From NCBI RefSeq assembly GCF_003111665.1, contig NZ_CP022188.1:2294001-2358000 (forward strand): a stretch of DNA of 64,000 bases, read 5' to 3'. Position 1 is the stretch's first letter; each line of letters begins with the position of its first letter. Below are positions 56,196 through 64,000 of this stretch, in pieces. The notes under the pieces were generated by a model. It searched no databases and was not told the DNA's origin. It was given only the letters and a program-made list of their open reading frames with translations. Position numbers and translations under genes: made by a program. The DNA is from Parazoarcus communis. Lineage in GTDB: Bacteria; Pseudomonadota; Gammaproteobacteria; Burkholderiales; Rhodocyclaceae.

Positions 56196-57239
56196 ATGAA
56201 GCCCAGAATTCTCTTTGCCGCGTTACTGTCACTGGTGCTGGTTCATGGCGGACTGAGTCCGGCGCTGGCCGCGTCATCGAAGACAGCTTCGAAGACGACC
56301 TCGGTCACGTCGAGCAAGGCCAGTCAGAAGAAAGCGGTCGCGAAAACGTCGACCCGCAAGGCGAAGCAGTCGACAGCGAAACGCGCGACCAAGAAGGTTG
56401 TGGCGAAACGCAGCGCGCCGGCGGCAGAGGAGTCTGCGGAGCTGGCGCTGGACAGCAAGGGCAATCCGCTGCTCAAGTCTTCCGCCTTCTACGTGGCAAA
56501 CCAGGCGACCGGTGAGGTGCTGCTGGAAAAGAATGGTGGCGCGGTGCTGCCGATTGCGTCGATCACCAAGCTGATGACCGCCATGGTCGTCCTTGAGGCC
56601 AGCCCGAGCCTGTCCGAAGAGCTGAGCATCGATGAGGAAGATATCGATCAGCTCAAGGGAACGGGCTCACGCCTGTCGCTCGGTACGCGCATGACGCGCG
56701 AGGAGCTGCTTCGCCTCGCCCTGATGTCGTCGGAAAACCGGGCAGCGTCGACGCTCGCACGGCACTATCCGGGCGGGCTGCCGGCCTTCGTTAACGCGAT
56801 GAACATCAAGGCGCGTCTGCTGAGCATGACCGATACCCGGTTTCACGACAGCACCGGGCTGAACCCGGCCAACGTCTCCAGTCCGCGAGACCTGGCACGC
56901 CTGGTTGCGGCTGCGTCACGCTATCCCCTGATCCGTGAGTTCTCGACGACCGCAGAGCGCTATGTCGAGGTGCGCGGGCGTCAGCTGCGTTTCGGCAACA
57001 CCAACTCGCTGGTTAAAAACCCCGACTGGGAGATCAGTGTTTCAAAAACGGGATATATCTCCGAGGCCGGGCGCTGTCTGGTCATGCAGGCCTGGATCAA
57101 CCAGCAGCCGGTGGTCATCGTGCTGATGGATTCGGTCGGGCGCTATACCCGCACGGCTGATGCGCAGCGTGTGCGCAAATGGATAGATAGCCGGGCCGCA
57201 GAGCGCGTTGCTGCTGCGCCCAAGGCGAAACAGGGGTAA
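56196..57239 (+). CDS. pbpG: D-alanyl-D-alanine endopeptidase (PBP7-type)
   Basis: A 347-residue serine peptidase of the S11 family. Signal peptide to about residue 26 (LVHGGLSPALA). Residues 27-75 form a Lys/Ser/Thr-rich spacer (pI very high). The catalytic domain has S122-x-x-K125 (ASITKL), S179-x-N181 (SSEN) and KTG (SVSKTGYIS). It cleaves peptidoglycan cross-links in the periplasm. The basic spacer may hold the protein near the wall or membrane. Length agrees with PbpG. Confidence 0.93.
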   Translation: MKPRILFAALLSLVLVHGGLSPALAASSKTASKTTSVTSSKASQKKAVAKTSTRKAKQSTAKRATKKVVAKRSAPAAEESAELALDSKGNPLLKSSAFYVANQATGEVLLEKNGGAVLPIASITKLMTAMVVLEASPSLSEELSIDEEDIDQLKGTGSRLSLGTRMTREELLRLALMSSENRAASTLARHYPGGLPAFVNAMNIKARLLSMTDTRFHDSTGLNPANVSSPRDLARLVAAASRYPLIREFSTTAERYVEVRGRQLRFGNTNSLVKNPDWEISVSKTGYISEAGRCLVMQAWINQQPVVIVLMDSVGRYTRTADAQRVRKWIDSRAAERVAAAPKAKQG

Positions 57240-57247
57240 GGCCGGCA

Positions 57248-57270
57248 GCCCGCCTGAGCCTCCGGCGGGC
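57248..57270. terminator. Hairpin between convergent pbpG and IclR-type genes
   Basis: GCCCGCC (57248-57254) and GGCGGGC (57264-57270) pair in a 7-bp stem with a 9-nt loop, in the 37-bp gap between two converging genes. No T-tract; likely a 3' end structure for one or both. Confidence 0.5.
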
Positions 57271-57276
57271 ACATGC

Positions 57277-58071
57277 TTACTTTGCGATGTAGCCCAGCGA
57301 CCTGGAAATCTCGTTGGCGGTTTCACGCACCAGCGGGGCCCAGTCCGGGTTGAAGCGCTCCGAGGGGGTCGATAGCGACAGGCCGGCGATGAGTTCGCCA
57401 CTGTCGTCGCGAATGCCTGCAGCGATGCAGCGCACGCCGGCTTCGACTTCGTCGAGGTCGAATGCCACCGCATGGCGGCGTACCTTGTCGAGTTCCTTCT
57501 CGAGCGCCGGTGTCGTTGTCAGCGACTCGGGTGTGGACGGGGGCAGGCCGGTGCGACGCGCATAATCGCGTACCTTGTCGATCCCGTCTTCGACCAGGAA
57601 GAGCTTGCCGGTGGCGGTAGTGTGCAGCGGTGCACGGGCTCCGACGATGTGCACCACGCGCACCGAGGAACGGCCGCTCGAAGTGCGTTCCACATAGACG
57701 ATCTCGTCACCTGCGCGGATGCCGAGGTTAACGCTCTCGCCGGTTGCTGCATGCAGCTTGAGCATTGCAGGCATGGCGGTATCACGCAGCGAAATCCGCG
57801 ACTTGACCAGGCTGCCCAGTTCCAGCAGGCGAATCCCGAGACGATAGACACCGGGATCGGAGCGATCGACGAATCCGCTTTGCGTCATTGCACCCAGGAT
57901 GCGGTGTGCCGTCGACGGATGCAGGCCAGTTTCCAGTGCAAGCAACTTGAGCGGCACGGGATCGGCGTGCTCGGCAAGCGTGTCGAGCAATTTCATCATG
58001 CGCTCGATCACCTGGATGGGGTTCTTGGCCTCCGCCGGTGCGGGGGCTTCGTCGATTTTTCTGGCGGACAC
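57277..58071 (-). CDS. IclR-family transcriptional regulator
   Basis: About 264 residues from GTG 58071 (VSARKIDEA), with AGGT 5 nt upstream; the frame remains open to 58332 but that part has low protein character. Winged helix: PIQVIERMMKLLDTLAEHADPV, LKLLALETGLHPSTAHRILG and FVDRSDPGVYRLGIRLLELG. Effector-binding IclR domain: AATGESVNLGIRAGDEIVYVE, HTTATGKLFL and VAFDLDEVEAGVRCIAAGI. It probably controls an unknown catabolic gene. It is divergent from the mrp operon with 443 bp between; targeting that operon is unproven. Confidence 0.92.
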   Translation of the reverse strand: MSARKIDEAPAPAEAKNPIQVIERMMKLLDTLAEHADPVPLKLLALETGLHPSTAHRILGAMTQSGFVDRSDPGVYRLGIRLLELGSLVKSRISLRDTAMPAMLKLHAATGESVNLGIRAGDEIVYVERTSSGRSSVRVVHIVGARAPLHTTATGKLFLVEDGIDKVRDYARRTGLPPSTPESLTTTPALEKELDKVRRHAVAFDLDEVEAGVRCIAAGIRDDSGELIAGLSLSTPSERFNPDWAPLVRETANEISRSLGYIAK

Positions 58072-58514
58072 GTTGACCTGCAGAGTTGCGTAACGCGTGA
58101 ATGGTAACTGCGGGACTCGATTTCGCCTAGTGAAATGAAACAGCAAAAGCTGATAAACAGGGGCTTCACGAGTGATGCCGGGCGACGGGCTGTTGCTGCG
58201 ACTCGATCGCGCGAGCCGAGGCGGGTGCGGAAGCTCCCGCGGAGCGCGCGGGAGCGAAGTTTGCGTTGCAAACTGGCCCCGCAGGGTCCGGTGAGAAGGC
58301 GGGGACAGGGCATGATGAGGCGCATTTCGCACACGATCTGTGGTTCGCCGGGGAACCGCAACGCACGTCCGGTGGTCATTTGCGCTGCTGCCATATGGAA
58401 GCAGCGTTTACCTGCAGATATACTTTTGCTCAATAATGCCCGGCCGGACCGGGTTGTTTTTTGCTCTCGCCATCCGCCCTGCAGTGGAACCGAAGTGATT
58501 TTCCTGGAACCGGA
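58072..58514. promoter_or_regulatory. IclR/mrp intergenic region with leader hairpin and T-tract
   Basis: 443 bp, no supported gene. On the + strand a -10-like TATACT lies at 58419-58424 (weak -35). CCCGG-CCGGA-CCGGG at 58439-58453 is directly followed by TTGTTTTTT (58454-58462), which looks like an intrinsic terminator 52 nt before the mrpA start. Since no gene ends here, it may be an attenuator of the mrp operon. Confidence 0.4.
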
Positions 58515-61367
58515 ATGAGTCTTCTCCTGATCGTGCTCTTGCCCTTCATCGGCGCGCTGCTGCCTGCGCTGATGATCCGCGCCGGGCGCAATGCCTGTGC
58601 GACGGGAACCTTTGTCACCACCCTGCTCGCCTTCGTGGGGCTCATGTCGCACGCGCCTGCGCTGTTTCGCGGCGAGGTGATCCATGCCGGCTGGGAGTGG
58701 CTTCCCGGGCTCGGACTCAACGTCAATTTCTTTCTCGACGGGCTGGGCTTCTTCTTTGCCGGGCTGATTCTCGGCATTGGCATGCTGATCATCGTCTATG
58801 CGCGTTACTACCTGTCGAAAGACGATCCGATGGGCAGTTTCTATACCTACCTGCTGCTCTTTCAGGGGGCAATGGTGGGGATCGTGCTGTCCGACAACAT
58901 CCTGCTCCTGCTCATCTTCTGGGAGCTGACCAGCCTGTCGTCCTTCCTGCTGATCGGGTACTGGAAGCATCTGCCCGAGGGGCGGCAGGGCGCGCGGATG
59001 GCCCTGACGGTGACGGGCGGGGGTGGTCTGGCGATGATTGCCGGGATGCTGATCCTCGGCGATATCGCGGGGTCTTACGACCTGACGGTGATTCTCCAGA
59101 GTAGCGAGGAGATTCAGGCATCACCTTACTATCTGGCGGCGCTGGTGCTGATTCTGGTAGGTTGCTTTACGAAGTCGGCCCAGTTTCCGTTCCATTTCTG
59201 GCTACCGCATGCCATGGCTGCGCCCACGCCGGTGTCGGCCTATCTGCATTCGGCAACGATGGTGAAGGCCGGCCTGTTCCTGATGGCACGCTTGTGGCCG
59301 GTGCTGTCCGGTACGGACGAGTGGTTCTACATCGTTGCGACAACGGGGCTGGTGACGATGCTGCTGGGCGCGTTCATCGCCTTATTCAAGGATGACCTCA
59401 AGGGGCTGCTGGCGTATTCGACCGTCAGTCACCTCGGACTGGTGACGATGCTGTTTGGCTTCGGCACACCGATGGCCGCTACCGCGGCAGTGTTTCACAT
59501 CCTCAACCACGCCACCTTCAAGGCTGCGTTGTTCATGAACGCCGGCATTGTGGACCATGAGGCCGGTACCCGCGATATTCGTCGTCTTGGCGGGCTGATG
59601 AACCTGATGCCAGTCACGGCGACGCTGGCCATGATTGCATCCGCATCGATGGCCGGTCTGCCCTTGCTCAATGGCTTCCTGTCCAAGGAAATGATGTTGC
59701 ACGAGGCCGCGAACACTGAATGGGCCGGGCAGGGCTGGGTGCTGGCAAGTGTTGCGACCCTGGCAGCTTGTTTCTCGGTCGCGTATTCGTTCCGCTATGT
59801 TGCCCATGTATTCTGGGGCAAGGTTCGTGATGACTATCCCCATCGCCCGCACGACCCGCCTGTCGGCATGTGGCTGCCCCCCGCCGTGCTGGTTGCGCTT
59901 GTCATCCTCATAGGGCTATTCCCAGACACGCTGGCAGGCCCGATCGTGGCGCTGGTGTCCCGGGCGGTCACGGGTGGGCAGGTGCTCGATTACCATCTCG
60001 CTCAATGGCATGGCTTTACTGCTGCGCTGGGAATGAGCGTGATTGCGATCGGTGTCGGCACGCTGATGATCCGCGCCTACCCGAAGGTGCGCGCCTTGTG
60101 GAAGGCGGGCCCGCATCCGCAGGCCAAGCGCGTGTTTGACGAACTCATCGCCGCCATCGTCGGCCTGGCACAAGGCATCACGCACGGCTTGCACAACGGT
60201 TCCATGCAGCGCTATCTGGCCCTGATGCTGGCCGCGATGCTGCTTGTCGGTTTCGCCGTCTTCCACGGCAGTAGCCATGCGCTTGGTGAGCGTGTTCTGG
60301 TGCCGGCAACGCCGGTCGCGGTCGTTGGCTGGATCCTGCTGATGGGTTCGTGTGCGGCCGTCGTGGTGATGCACCAGCGGCGACTGCAGGCGCTTGTGGT
60401 CGTGGGCGTGATCGGGCTCATCGTGTCGATCGGCTTCGTCTATCTTTCCGCTCCCGACCTCGCGCTCACGCAGATTTCAGTTGAAGTGGTGACGGTCATC
60501 CTGATGTTGCTGGCCCTGAACTTCCTGCCCAAGCGTTCGCCACGCGAGTCGGCGGCGCCCAGGCGCTGGCGTGATGCGCTGCTCGCGCTGGCTGCCGGTG
60601 GCGGTGTGGGCGGGGCCGCATGGGCCGTGCTCACGCGCGATGCGGAGACCCTGTCGGGCTACTATCTTGAGCAAGCGGTCCCCGGTGGCGGTGGAACCAA
60701 CGTGGTGAACGTCATCCTGGTGGATTTCCGTGGCTTCGATACCTTTGGCGAAATCATCGTGCTGGGTATTGCCGCGCTCGCGATCTTTGCCCTGCTTGAT
60801 GGCTTGATGACCAGCGCTGCAGGTCATCGCCTGCAGGCCTGGCAGCCCGATCAGGCGCGCGCCGCGGACCGGCATCCGATGATGCTTGCGGTCGCGACGC
60901 GGGTGATGCTCCCACTGGCGCTGATGGTCGGCTTCTATGTCTTCCTGCGCGGGCACAATGTGCCTGGCGGTGGCTTCATTGCCGGCCTGGTGGTCGCGGT
61001 GGCGCTGATCGTGCAGTACATGGCCAGTGGTTTTGGCTGGGCTGCGCAACGCATGAAGGTGGACTATCACGCACTGATCGGGGTTGGGGTGCTGATCGCG
61101 GCGGCAACGGGCCTGGGCTCGCTGGTGGTGGGCTACCCGTTCCTGACCAGCACGGCGTGGCACCTGGATCTGCCCCTGCTTGGTGAGCTGCACATTGCCT
61201 CTGCCATGTTCTTCGATACCGGGGTGTTTCTGGTTGTCGTAGGTGCAACCATGCTCGCGCTCGCCAATCTCTCGCGCGTGGGCCGTCATGCCGAACACTT
61301 GCTGGTCAATCGCGAGCCGATGGACGTCGATCCTTCGCGCGTCATGCCTGCCACTGGAGAGCACTGA
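58515..61367 (+). CDS. mrpA: Monovalent cation/H+ antiporter subunit A (MrpA fused with MrpB domain)
   Basis: About 950 residues from ATG 58515 (MSLLLIVLLPFIGALLPAL). The first 500 residues are NuoL-like with FFLDGLGFFFAGLILG, HSATMVKAGLFLMARL and LLAYSTVSHLGLVTML, which hold the Lys/His of the proton path. Later residues 640-750 include a CaCA-like segment (YLSAPDLALTQISVEVV), and the end is an MrpB/MnhB domain (LMVGFYVFLRGHNVPGGGFIAGLVVAVALIVQYM). It is a large polytopic inner-membrane protein. It exports Na+ or K+ in exchange for protons as part of a 6-7 subunit complex. Confidence 0.95.
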   Translation: MSLLLIVLLPFIGALLPALMIRAGRNACATGTFVTTLLAFVGLMSHAPALFRGEVIHAGWEWLPGLGLNVNFFLDGLGFFFAGLILGIGMLIIVYARYYLSKDDPMGSFYTYLLLFQGAMVGIVLSDNILLLLIFWELTSLSSFLLIGYWKHLPEGRQGARMALTVTGGGGLAMIAGMLILGDIAGSYDLTVILQSSEEIQASPYYLAALVLILVGCFTKSAQFPFHFWLPHAMAAPTPVSAYLHSATMVKAGLFLMARLWPVLSGTDEWFYIVATTGLVTMLLGAFIALFKDDLKGLLAYSTVSHLGLVTMLFGFGTPMAATAAVFHILNHATFKAALFMNAGIVDHEAGTRDIRRLGGLMNLMPVTATLAMIASASMAGLPLLNGFLSKEMMLHEAANTEWAGQGWVLASVATLAACFSVAYSFRYVAHVFWGKVRDDYPHRPHDPPVGMWLPPAVLVALVILIGLFPDTLAGPIVALVSRAVTGGQVLDYHLAQWHGFTAALGMSVIAIGVGTLMIRAYPKVRALWKAGPHPQAKRVFDELIAAIVGLAQGITHGLHNGSMQRYLALMLAAMLLVGFAVFHGSSHALGERVLVPATPVAVVGWILLMGSCAAVVVMHQRRLQALVVVGVIGLIVSIGFVYLSAPDLALTQISVEVVTVILMLLALNFLPKRSPRESAAPRRWRDALLALAAGGGVGGAAWAVLTRDAETLSGYYLEQAVPGGGGTNVVNVILVDFRGFDTFGEIIVLGIAALAIFALLDGLMTSAAGHRLQAWQPDQARAADRHPMMLAVATRVMLPLALMVGFYVFLRGHNVPGGGFIAGLVVAVALIVQYMASGFGWAAQRMKVDYHALIGVGVLIAAATGLGSLVVGYPFLTSTAWHLDLPLLGELHIASAMFFDTGVFLVVVGATMLALANLSRVGRHAEHLLVNREPMDVDPSRVMPATGEH

Positions 61368-61368
61368 A

Positions 61369-61755
61369 ATGGAATTTCTTGTGGCGAGTGCCATTGGTGG
61401 CCTGACCTCTGCTGGCGTTTATCTGCTGTTGCGGGCGCGCACGTTTTCTGTCGTGCTCGGTATCGCGCTGTTGTCGTATGCGACCAACGTGTTCCTGTTC
61501 GCGATGGGGCGTCTTGCGCCCAACGCACCCCCGGTGATTTCGAGTCTGGCCGTGTCATACACGGACCCCTTGCCTCAGGCGCTGGTGCTGACTGCCATCG
61601 TCATTTCATTTGGGATGACGGCGGTTCTGGTGGTAATGGCGCTGTGCAGTTATCTCGAGAATGATTCTGATCATATCGATGGTGCGGCTCTGGCCCATGC
61701 AAGCCAGGGTGAGTCTGCGGTGCCGCCGGTGGAAGTGTCGGAGGGCGGACGGTGA
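61369..61755 (+). CDS. mrpC: Na+/H+ antiporter subunit C
   Basis: 128 residues from ATG 61369, one base after mrpA. NuoK-like with three membrane segments: VASAIGGLTSAGVYLLL, FSVVLGIALLSYATNVFLFA and PLPQALVLTAIVISFGMTAVLVV. PLPQALVLTAIVI is the conserved MrpC motif. Overlaps mrpD by GTGA. Confidence 0.95.
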   Translation: MEFLVASAIGGLTSAGVYLLLRARTFSVVLGIALLSYATNVFLFAMGRLAPNAPPVISSLAVSYTDPLPQALVLTAIVISFGMTAVLVVMALCSYLENDSDHIDGAALAHASQGESAVPPVEVSEGGR

Positions 61756-63281
61756 GCCAGTGGATCGTCTTCGCCATCTTGCTGCCGGCCCTGATGGGGC
61801 CGCTGCTCGTACTGGTTGCGCGCTACGACATTGTGCTGGCGCGTGTCTTGTCGGTGGCTACCTGCACCCTCCAGCTTGCGCTGGCAGTCGCGCTGATGCT
61901 CTCGGCGTCCTCCGAGCCGCCGCAGATGTACGCGCTCGGTGACTGGCCTGCGCCTTTTGGCATCGTGCTTGTGCTCGATCGCCTGTCCGCGCTGATGCTG
62001 CTCCTGACTGCGCTGCTGTCGCTGCTGGTGCTGCTGTATGCGATCGGCGGCTGGGATTCGAAGGGGCGTCATTTCCATGCGCTGTGGCAGTTTCAGGTCA
62101 TGGGGATCAACGGCGCATTCCTGACCGGCGACTTCTTCAATCTTTTCGTATTCTTCGAGATCCTGCTGATCGCTTCTTACGGCCTCATGGTCCATGGCGG
62201 CGGCCGTGACCGCATGAGCGCCGGGGTGCAGTATGTGGTTGTCAACCTGGTCGGATCGACGCTGTTCCTGATTTCCGTGGGCCTCATTTACAGCGTGACC
62301 GGTACGCTGAATATGGCGGACCTCGCGCTCAAGGTGCCGGAGCTTGCACAGGGCGATCGCGCGATTCTCAATACGGGCGCGCTGCTCCTGCTCATGGTGT
62401 TCGGCATCAAGGCTGCGCTGGTGCCACTGCACTTCTGGCTGCCCGGTGCCTACTCCAACGCGCCAGCGCCGGTCGCGGCCTTGTTTGCGATCATGACCAA
62501 GGTGGGGGCGTACTCCATCCTGCGGCTGTTTCCGCTGGCCTTCGGCGACGGGGCGGGGCTGTCGTCCGGGCTTGCCGAACCCTGGCTGCTGCCGGCGGCG
62601 CTGATCACACTGGCTTTGGGCATGATCGGTGTGCTGGCGGCGCGCAGCCTGACCCAGCTTGCCAGCTTCGCGGTGATCGGCTCCACCGGAACCCTGATGA
62701 CTGCGGTGGGGCTGTTTTCGCCACAGGCCACCGGCGCGGCCTTGTATTACCTGATGCACTCGACGCTCGCCGCAGCGGTGCTGTTTCTGATTGCGGGAGA
62801 GGTCGCGGTGCGGCGTGCCTGTGCCGACAGGTTGTCGCCCGGTGCCGAGTTCGCCGATCGGGGGGTGTTGGCGGTGTTCTTCTTCATCGCGGCAATCGCG
62901 CTGTGTGGCATGCCGCCGCTGTCCGGCTTCATCGGCAAGCTGATGATCCTCGACAGCGCACGCGCGGCACCCAATGCAGTGTTGATCTGGGCGGTGATCC
63001 TGGTGTCTTCCCTGCTGTGCATCATCGGCTTCGGACGTGCAGGCAGCGCGGTGTTCTGGAAGAACGCGCCGGGTGCGCAGGTGCTGGCGGAGGATTCGCC
63101 GCTCGCGGAGCGTCGATCGGTGCTGCCACTGGTGTCGATTGGCACCCTGCTGGCGGCGCTGGTGCTGTTGACCGCATTCGCCGGGCCTATGATGACCTGG
63201 ATCGAACAGGCTGCAGAGCAGATCTATCATCCCGCGTACTACATTGATGCGGTGATGGGTGAGGCTGGAGGTTACGAATGA
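61752..63281 (+). CDS. mrpD: Na+/H+ antiporter subunit D
   Basis: A 509-residue NuoM/NuoN-like polytopic protein from GTG 61752. Contains VLDRLSALMLLLTALLSLLV, NLFVFFEILLIASYGLMVHG with the conserved Glu, FGIKAALVPLHFWLPGAYS with the Lys and His, and GCGMPPLSGFIGK-type loop (CGMPPLSGFIGKLMI). Works with mrpA in proton translocation. Overlaps both neighbours by 4 nt. Confidence 0.95.
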   Translation: MSQWIVFAILLPALMGPLLVLVARYDIVLARVLSVATCTLQLALAVALMLSASSEPPQMYALGDWPAPFGIVLVLDRLSALMLLLTALLSLLVLLYAIGGWDSKGRHFHALWQFQVMGINGAFLTGDFFNLFVFFEILLIASYGLMVHGGGRDRMSAGVQYVVVNLVGSTLFLISVGLIYSVTGTLNMADLALKVPELAQGDRAILNTGALLLLMVFGIKAALVPLHFWLPGAYSNAPAPVAALFAIMTKVGAYSILRLFPLAFGDGAGLSSGLAEPWLLPAALITLALGMIGVLAARSLTQLASFAVIGSTGTLMTAVGLFSPQATGAALYYLMHSTLAAAVLFLIAGEVAVRRACADRLSPGAEFADRGVLAVFFFIAAIALCGMPPLSGFIGKLMILDSARAAPNAVLIWAVILVSSLLCIIGFGRAGSAVFWKNAPGAQVLAEDSPLAERRSVLPLVSIGTLLAALVLLTAFAGPMMTWIEQAAEQIYHPAYYIDAVMGEAGGYE

Positions 63282-63817
63282 TGGAACATGATACGGAGGC
63301 TCACCAGGCTCAGACGCATCAGGCGAAAGCGTTCAACTGGCTTCCGCACCCGTTGATGACCTTGCTGCTGATCCTGATCTGGGTGTTGCTGCAAAACAGC
63401 CTCAGCCTTGGCAATGTGGTGCTCGGCGTATTCCTTGGGGTGTTGTTTCCGCTGCTGACGTCCGGGTTCTGGCCTGACCGGCCACGTGTGCGCAATTATC
63501 GAAAGGCCGCCGGCTATTTTTTGATCGTGATGGGCGACATCGTGGTCGCCAATATCGAGGTCGCGCGCCTGATCGTGTTTGCCAAGGTGTCGTCACTGCG
63601 GCCGCGCTGGATCTCTGTGCCCTTGGAGCTGACCCAGCCGGAGGCGATCACGCTGCTGGCCGGCACCGTCACGATGACGCCAGGTACCGTCAGTTGCGAC
63701 TTGTCCGCAGATGGTCGCCACCTTCTGGTTCATTGTCTGGACGAACCTGATCCGGACGCTGCCGTGCAGCGTATCAAGACGCGCTATGAGGCGCGGCTGT
63801 TGGAGATATTCGAATGA
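63278..63817 (+). CDS. mrpE: Na+/H+ antiporter subunit E
   Basis: A 179-residue protein. ATG ATG start overlapping the mrpD stop. Two membrane segments (LMTLLLILIWVLLQNSLSLG, VVLGVFLGVLFPLLTSGFW) and the MrpE cytoplasmic domain ending in PEAITLLAGTVTMTPGTVSCDLSADGR, a family hallmark. Overlaps mrpF by 4 nt. Confidence 0.94.
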   Translation: MMEHDTEAHQAQTHQAKAFNWLPHPLMTLLLILIWVLLQNSLSLGNVVLGVFLGVLFPLLTSGFWPDRPRVRNYRKAAGYFLIVMGDIVVANIEVARLIVFAKVSSLRPRWISVPLELTQPEAITLLAGTVTMTPGTVSCDLSADGRHLLVHCLDEPDPDAAVQRIKTRYEARLLEIFE

Positions 63818-64000
63818 TCGAGCATGCCTTGACCTTTGCGTTCGGTGCAATTTCGCTCGCGCTGCTGATGAACCTTTGGTCGGTCGTGCGCGGACCCAGC
63901 ATTCTGGACCGCGTGCTGGTGGTCGACACCATGGTGATCAACGTCATCGCCCTGATCATTCTGTATGGCATCAGTGAAACGACCCCGGTGTATTTCGAGG
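63814..64000 (+). CDS. mrpF: Na+/H+ antiporter subunit F, N-terminal part
   Basis: 62 codons of mrpF from ATG 63814, cut by the right edge. MIEHALTFAFGAISLALLM, VVRGPSILDRVLVVDTMVIN and VIALIILYGIS are typical, with the DRVLxxD signature. The operon surely continues with mrpG beyond the window. Confidence 0.93.
   Translation, partial: MIEHALTFAFGAISLALLMNLWSVVRGPSILDRVLVVDTMVINVIALIILYGISETTPVYFE

Noticed and set aside
58072..58332. N-terminal extension of the IclR-type regulator
   Set aside because: Arg/Pro/Ser-rich with no family match; GTG 58071 fits the family start.
61671..63230. 519-residue minus strand frame over mrpD
   Set aside because: Antisense shadow of a conserved antiporter subunit.

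Overview
The window is GC-rich chromosomal DNA that looks like a betaproteobacterium of the order Rhodocyclales (Thauera/Azoarcus/Dechloromonas-like). This is inferred from the protein families seen: exosortase A (XrtA/PEP-CTERM) associated glycan genes including a Daro_2409-type glycosyltransferase, GTP-dependent PEP carboxykinase, a hybrid malic enzyme and a fused MrpA/B antiporter. No rRNA, tRNA, CRISPR array or plasmid/phage replication gene was seen.

Region 1 (1-11.9 kb, + strand) is the core of an XrtA-linked exopolysaccharide/protein-sorting locus, entered from its 5' side. It holds a truncated glycosyltransferase, an XrtA amidotransferase, a TIGR03087-type glycosyltransferase, a GDP-mannose/UDP-glucose dehydrogenase-like enzyme, a TuaC-like glycosyltransferase, a membrane transglutaminase-like protein, an XrtA O-glycosylation ligase, a PL14-like polysaccharide lyase and a kelch-like propeller protein. 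Several start-stop junctions overlap by 4 nt. The exosortase itself is not in the window.

Region 2 (11.9-28.9 kb) is a patchwork of glycosyltransferases on both strands, an IS3-family remnant, a flippase, the two XrtA-associated hydrolases, two GT2 enzymes, a lyase-like toroid protein coupled to a polysaccharide deacetylase, a secreted TPR protein and a GNAT enzyme. Long G runs occur in several of its genes and in the PL14-like and kelch-like genes just before it.

Region 3 (29-43 kb) holds the XrtA-associated carrier protein, PLP decarboxylase, an asparagine-synthase-like enzyme without the glutaminase cysteine, AMP-forming acyl ligase, a very large O-antigen-ligase-like protein with a jelly-roll-like insert and a secreted beta-helix protein. 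It is interrupted by four toxin-antitoxin-type modules (RelBE, VapBC, MNT/HEPN, MNT plus a 47-residue partner). A fifth pair, barnase-barstar, lies 2 kb beyond and is translationally coupled to an atypical response-regulator/TPR protein. argB and a small heat-shock gene with a sigma-32-type promoter lie between.

Region 4 (44.7-64 kb) is mostly housekeeping: recQ, rfaE2, ampD, a lytic transglycosylase, an aminotransferase, divergent pckG and maeB around a palindrome-bearing intergenic region, a patatin-like protein, a PBP7-type endopeptidase, an IclR regulator and the start of an mrp (multisubunit Na+/H+ antiporter) operon, which runs off the right edge inside mrpF.

Taken together, regions 1-3 would build, modify, export and attach a surface glycan that accompanies PEP-CTERM proteins, with a small-molecule/acyl-carrier side branch. 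Functions are assigned by recognising families from sequence alone; no searches were run.
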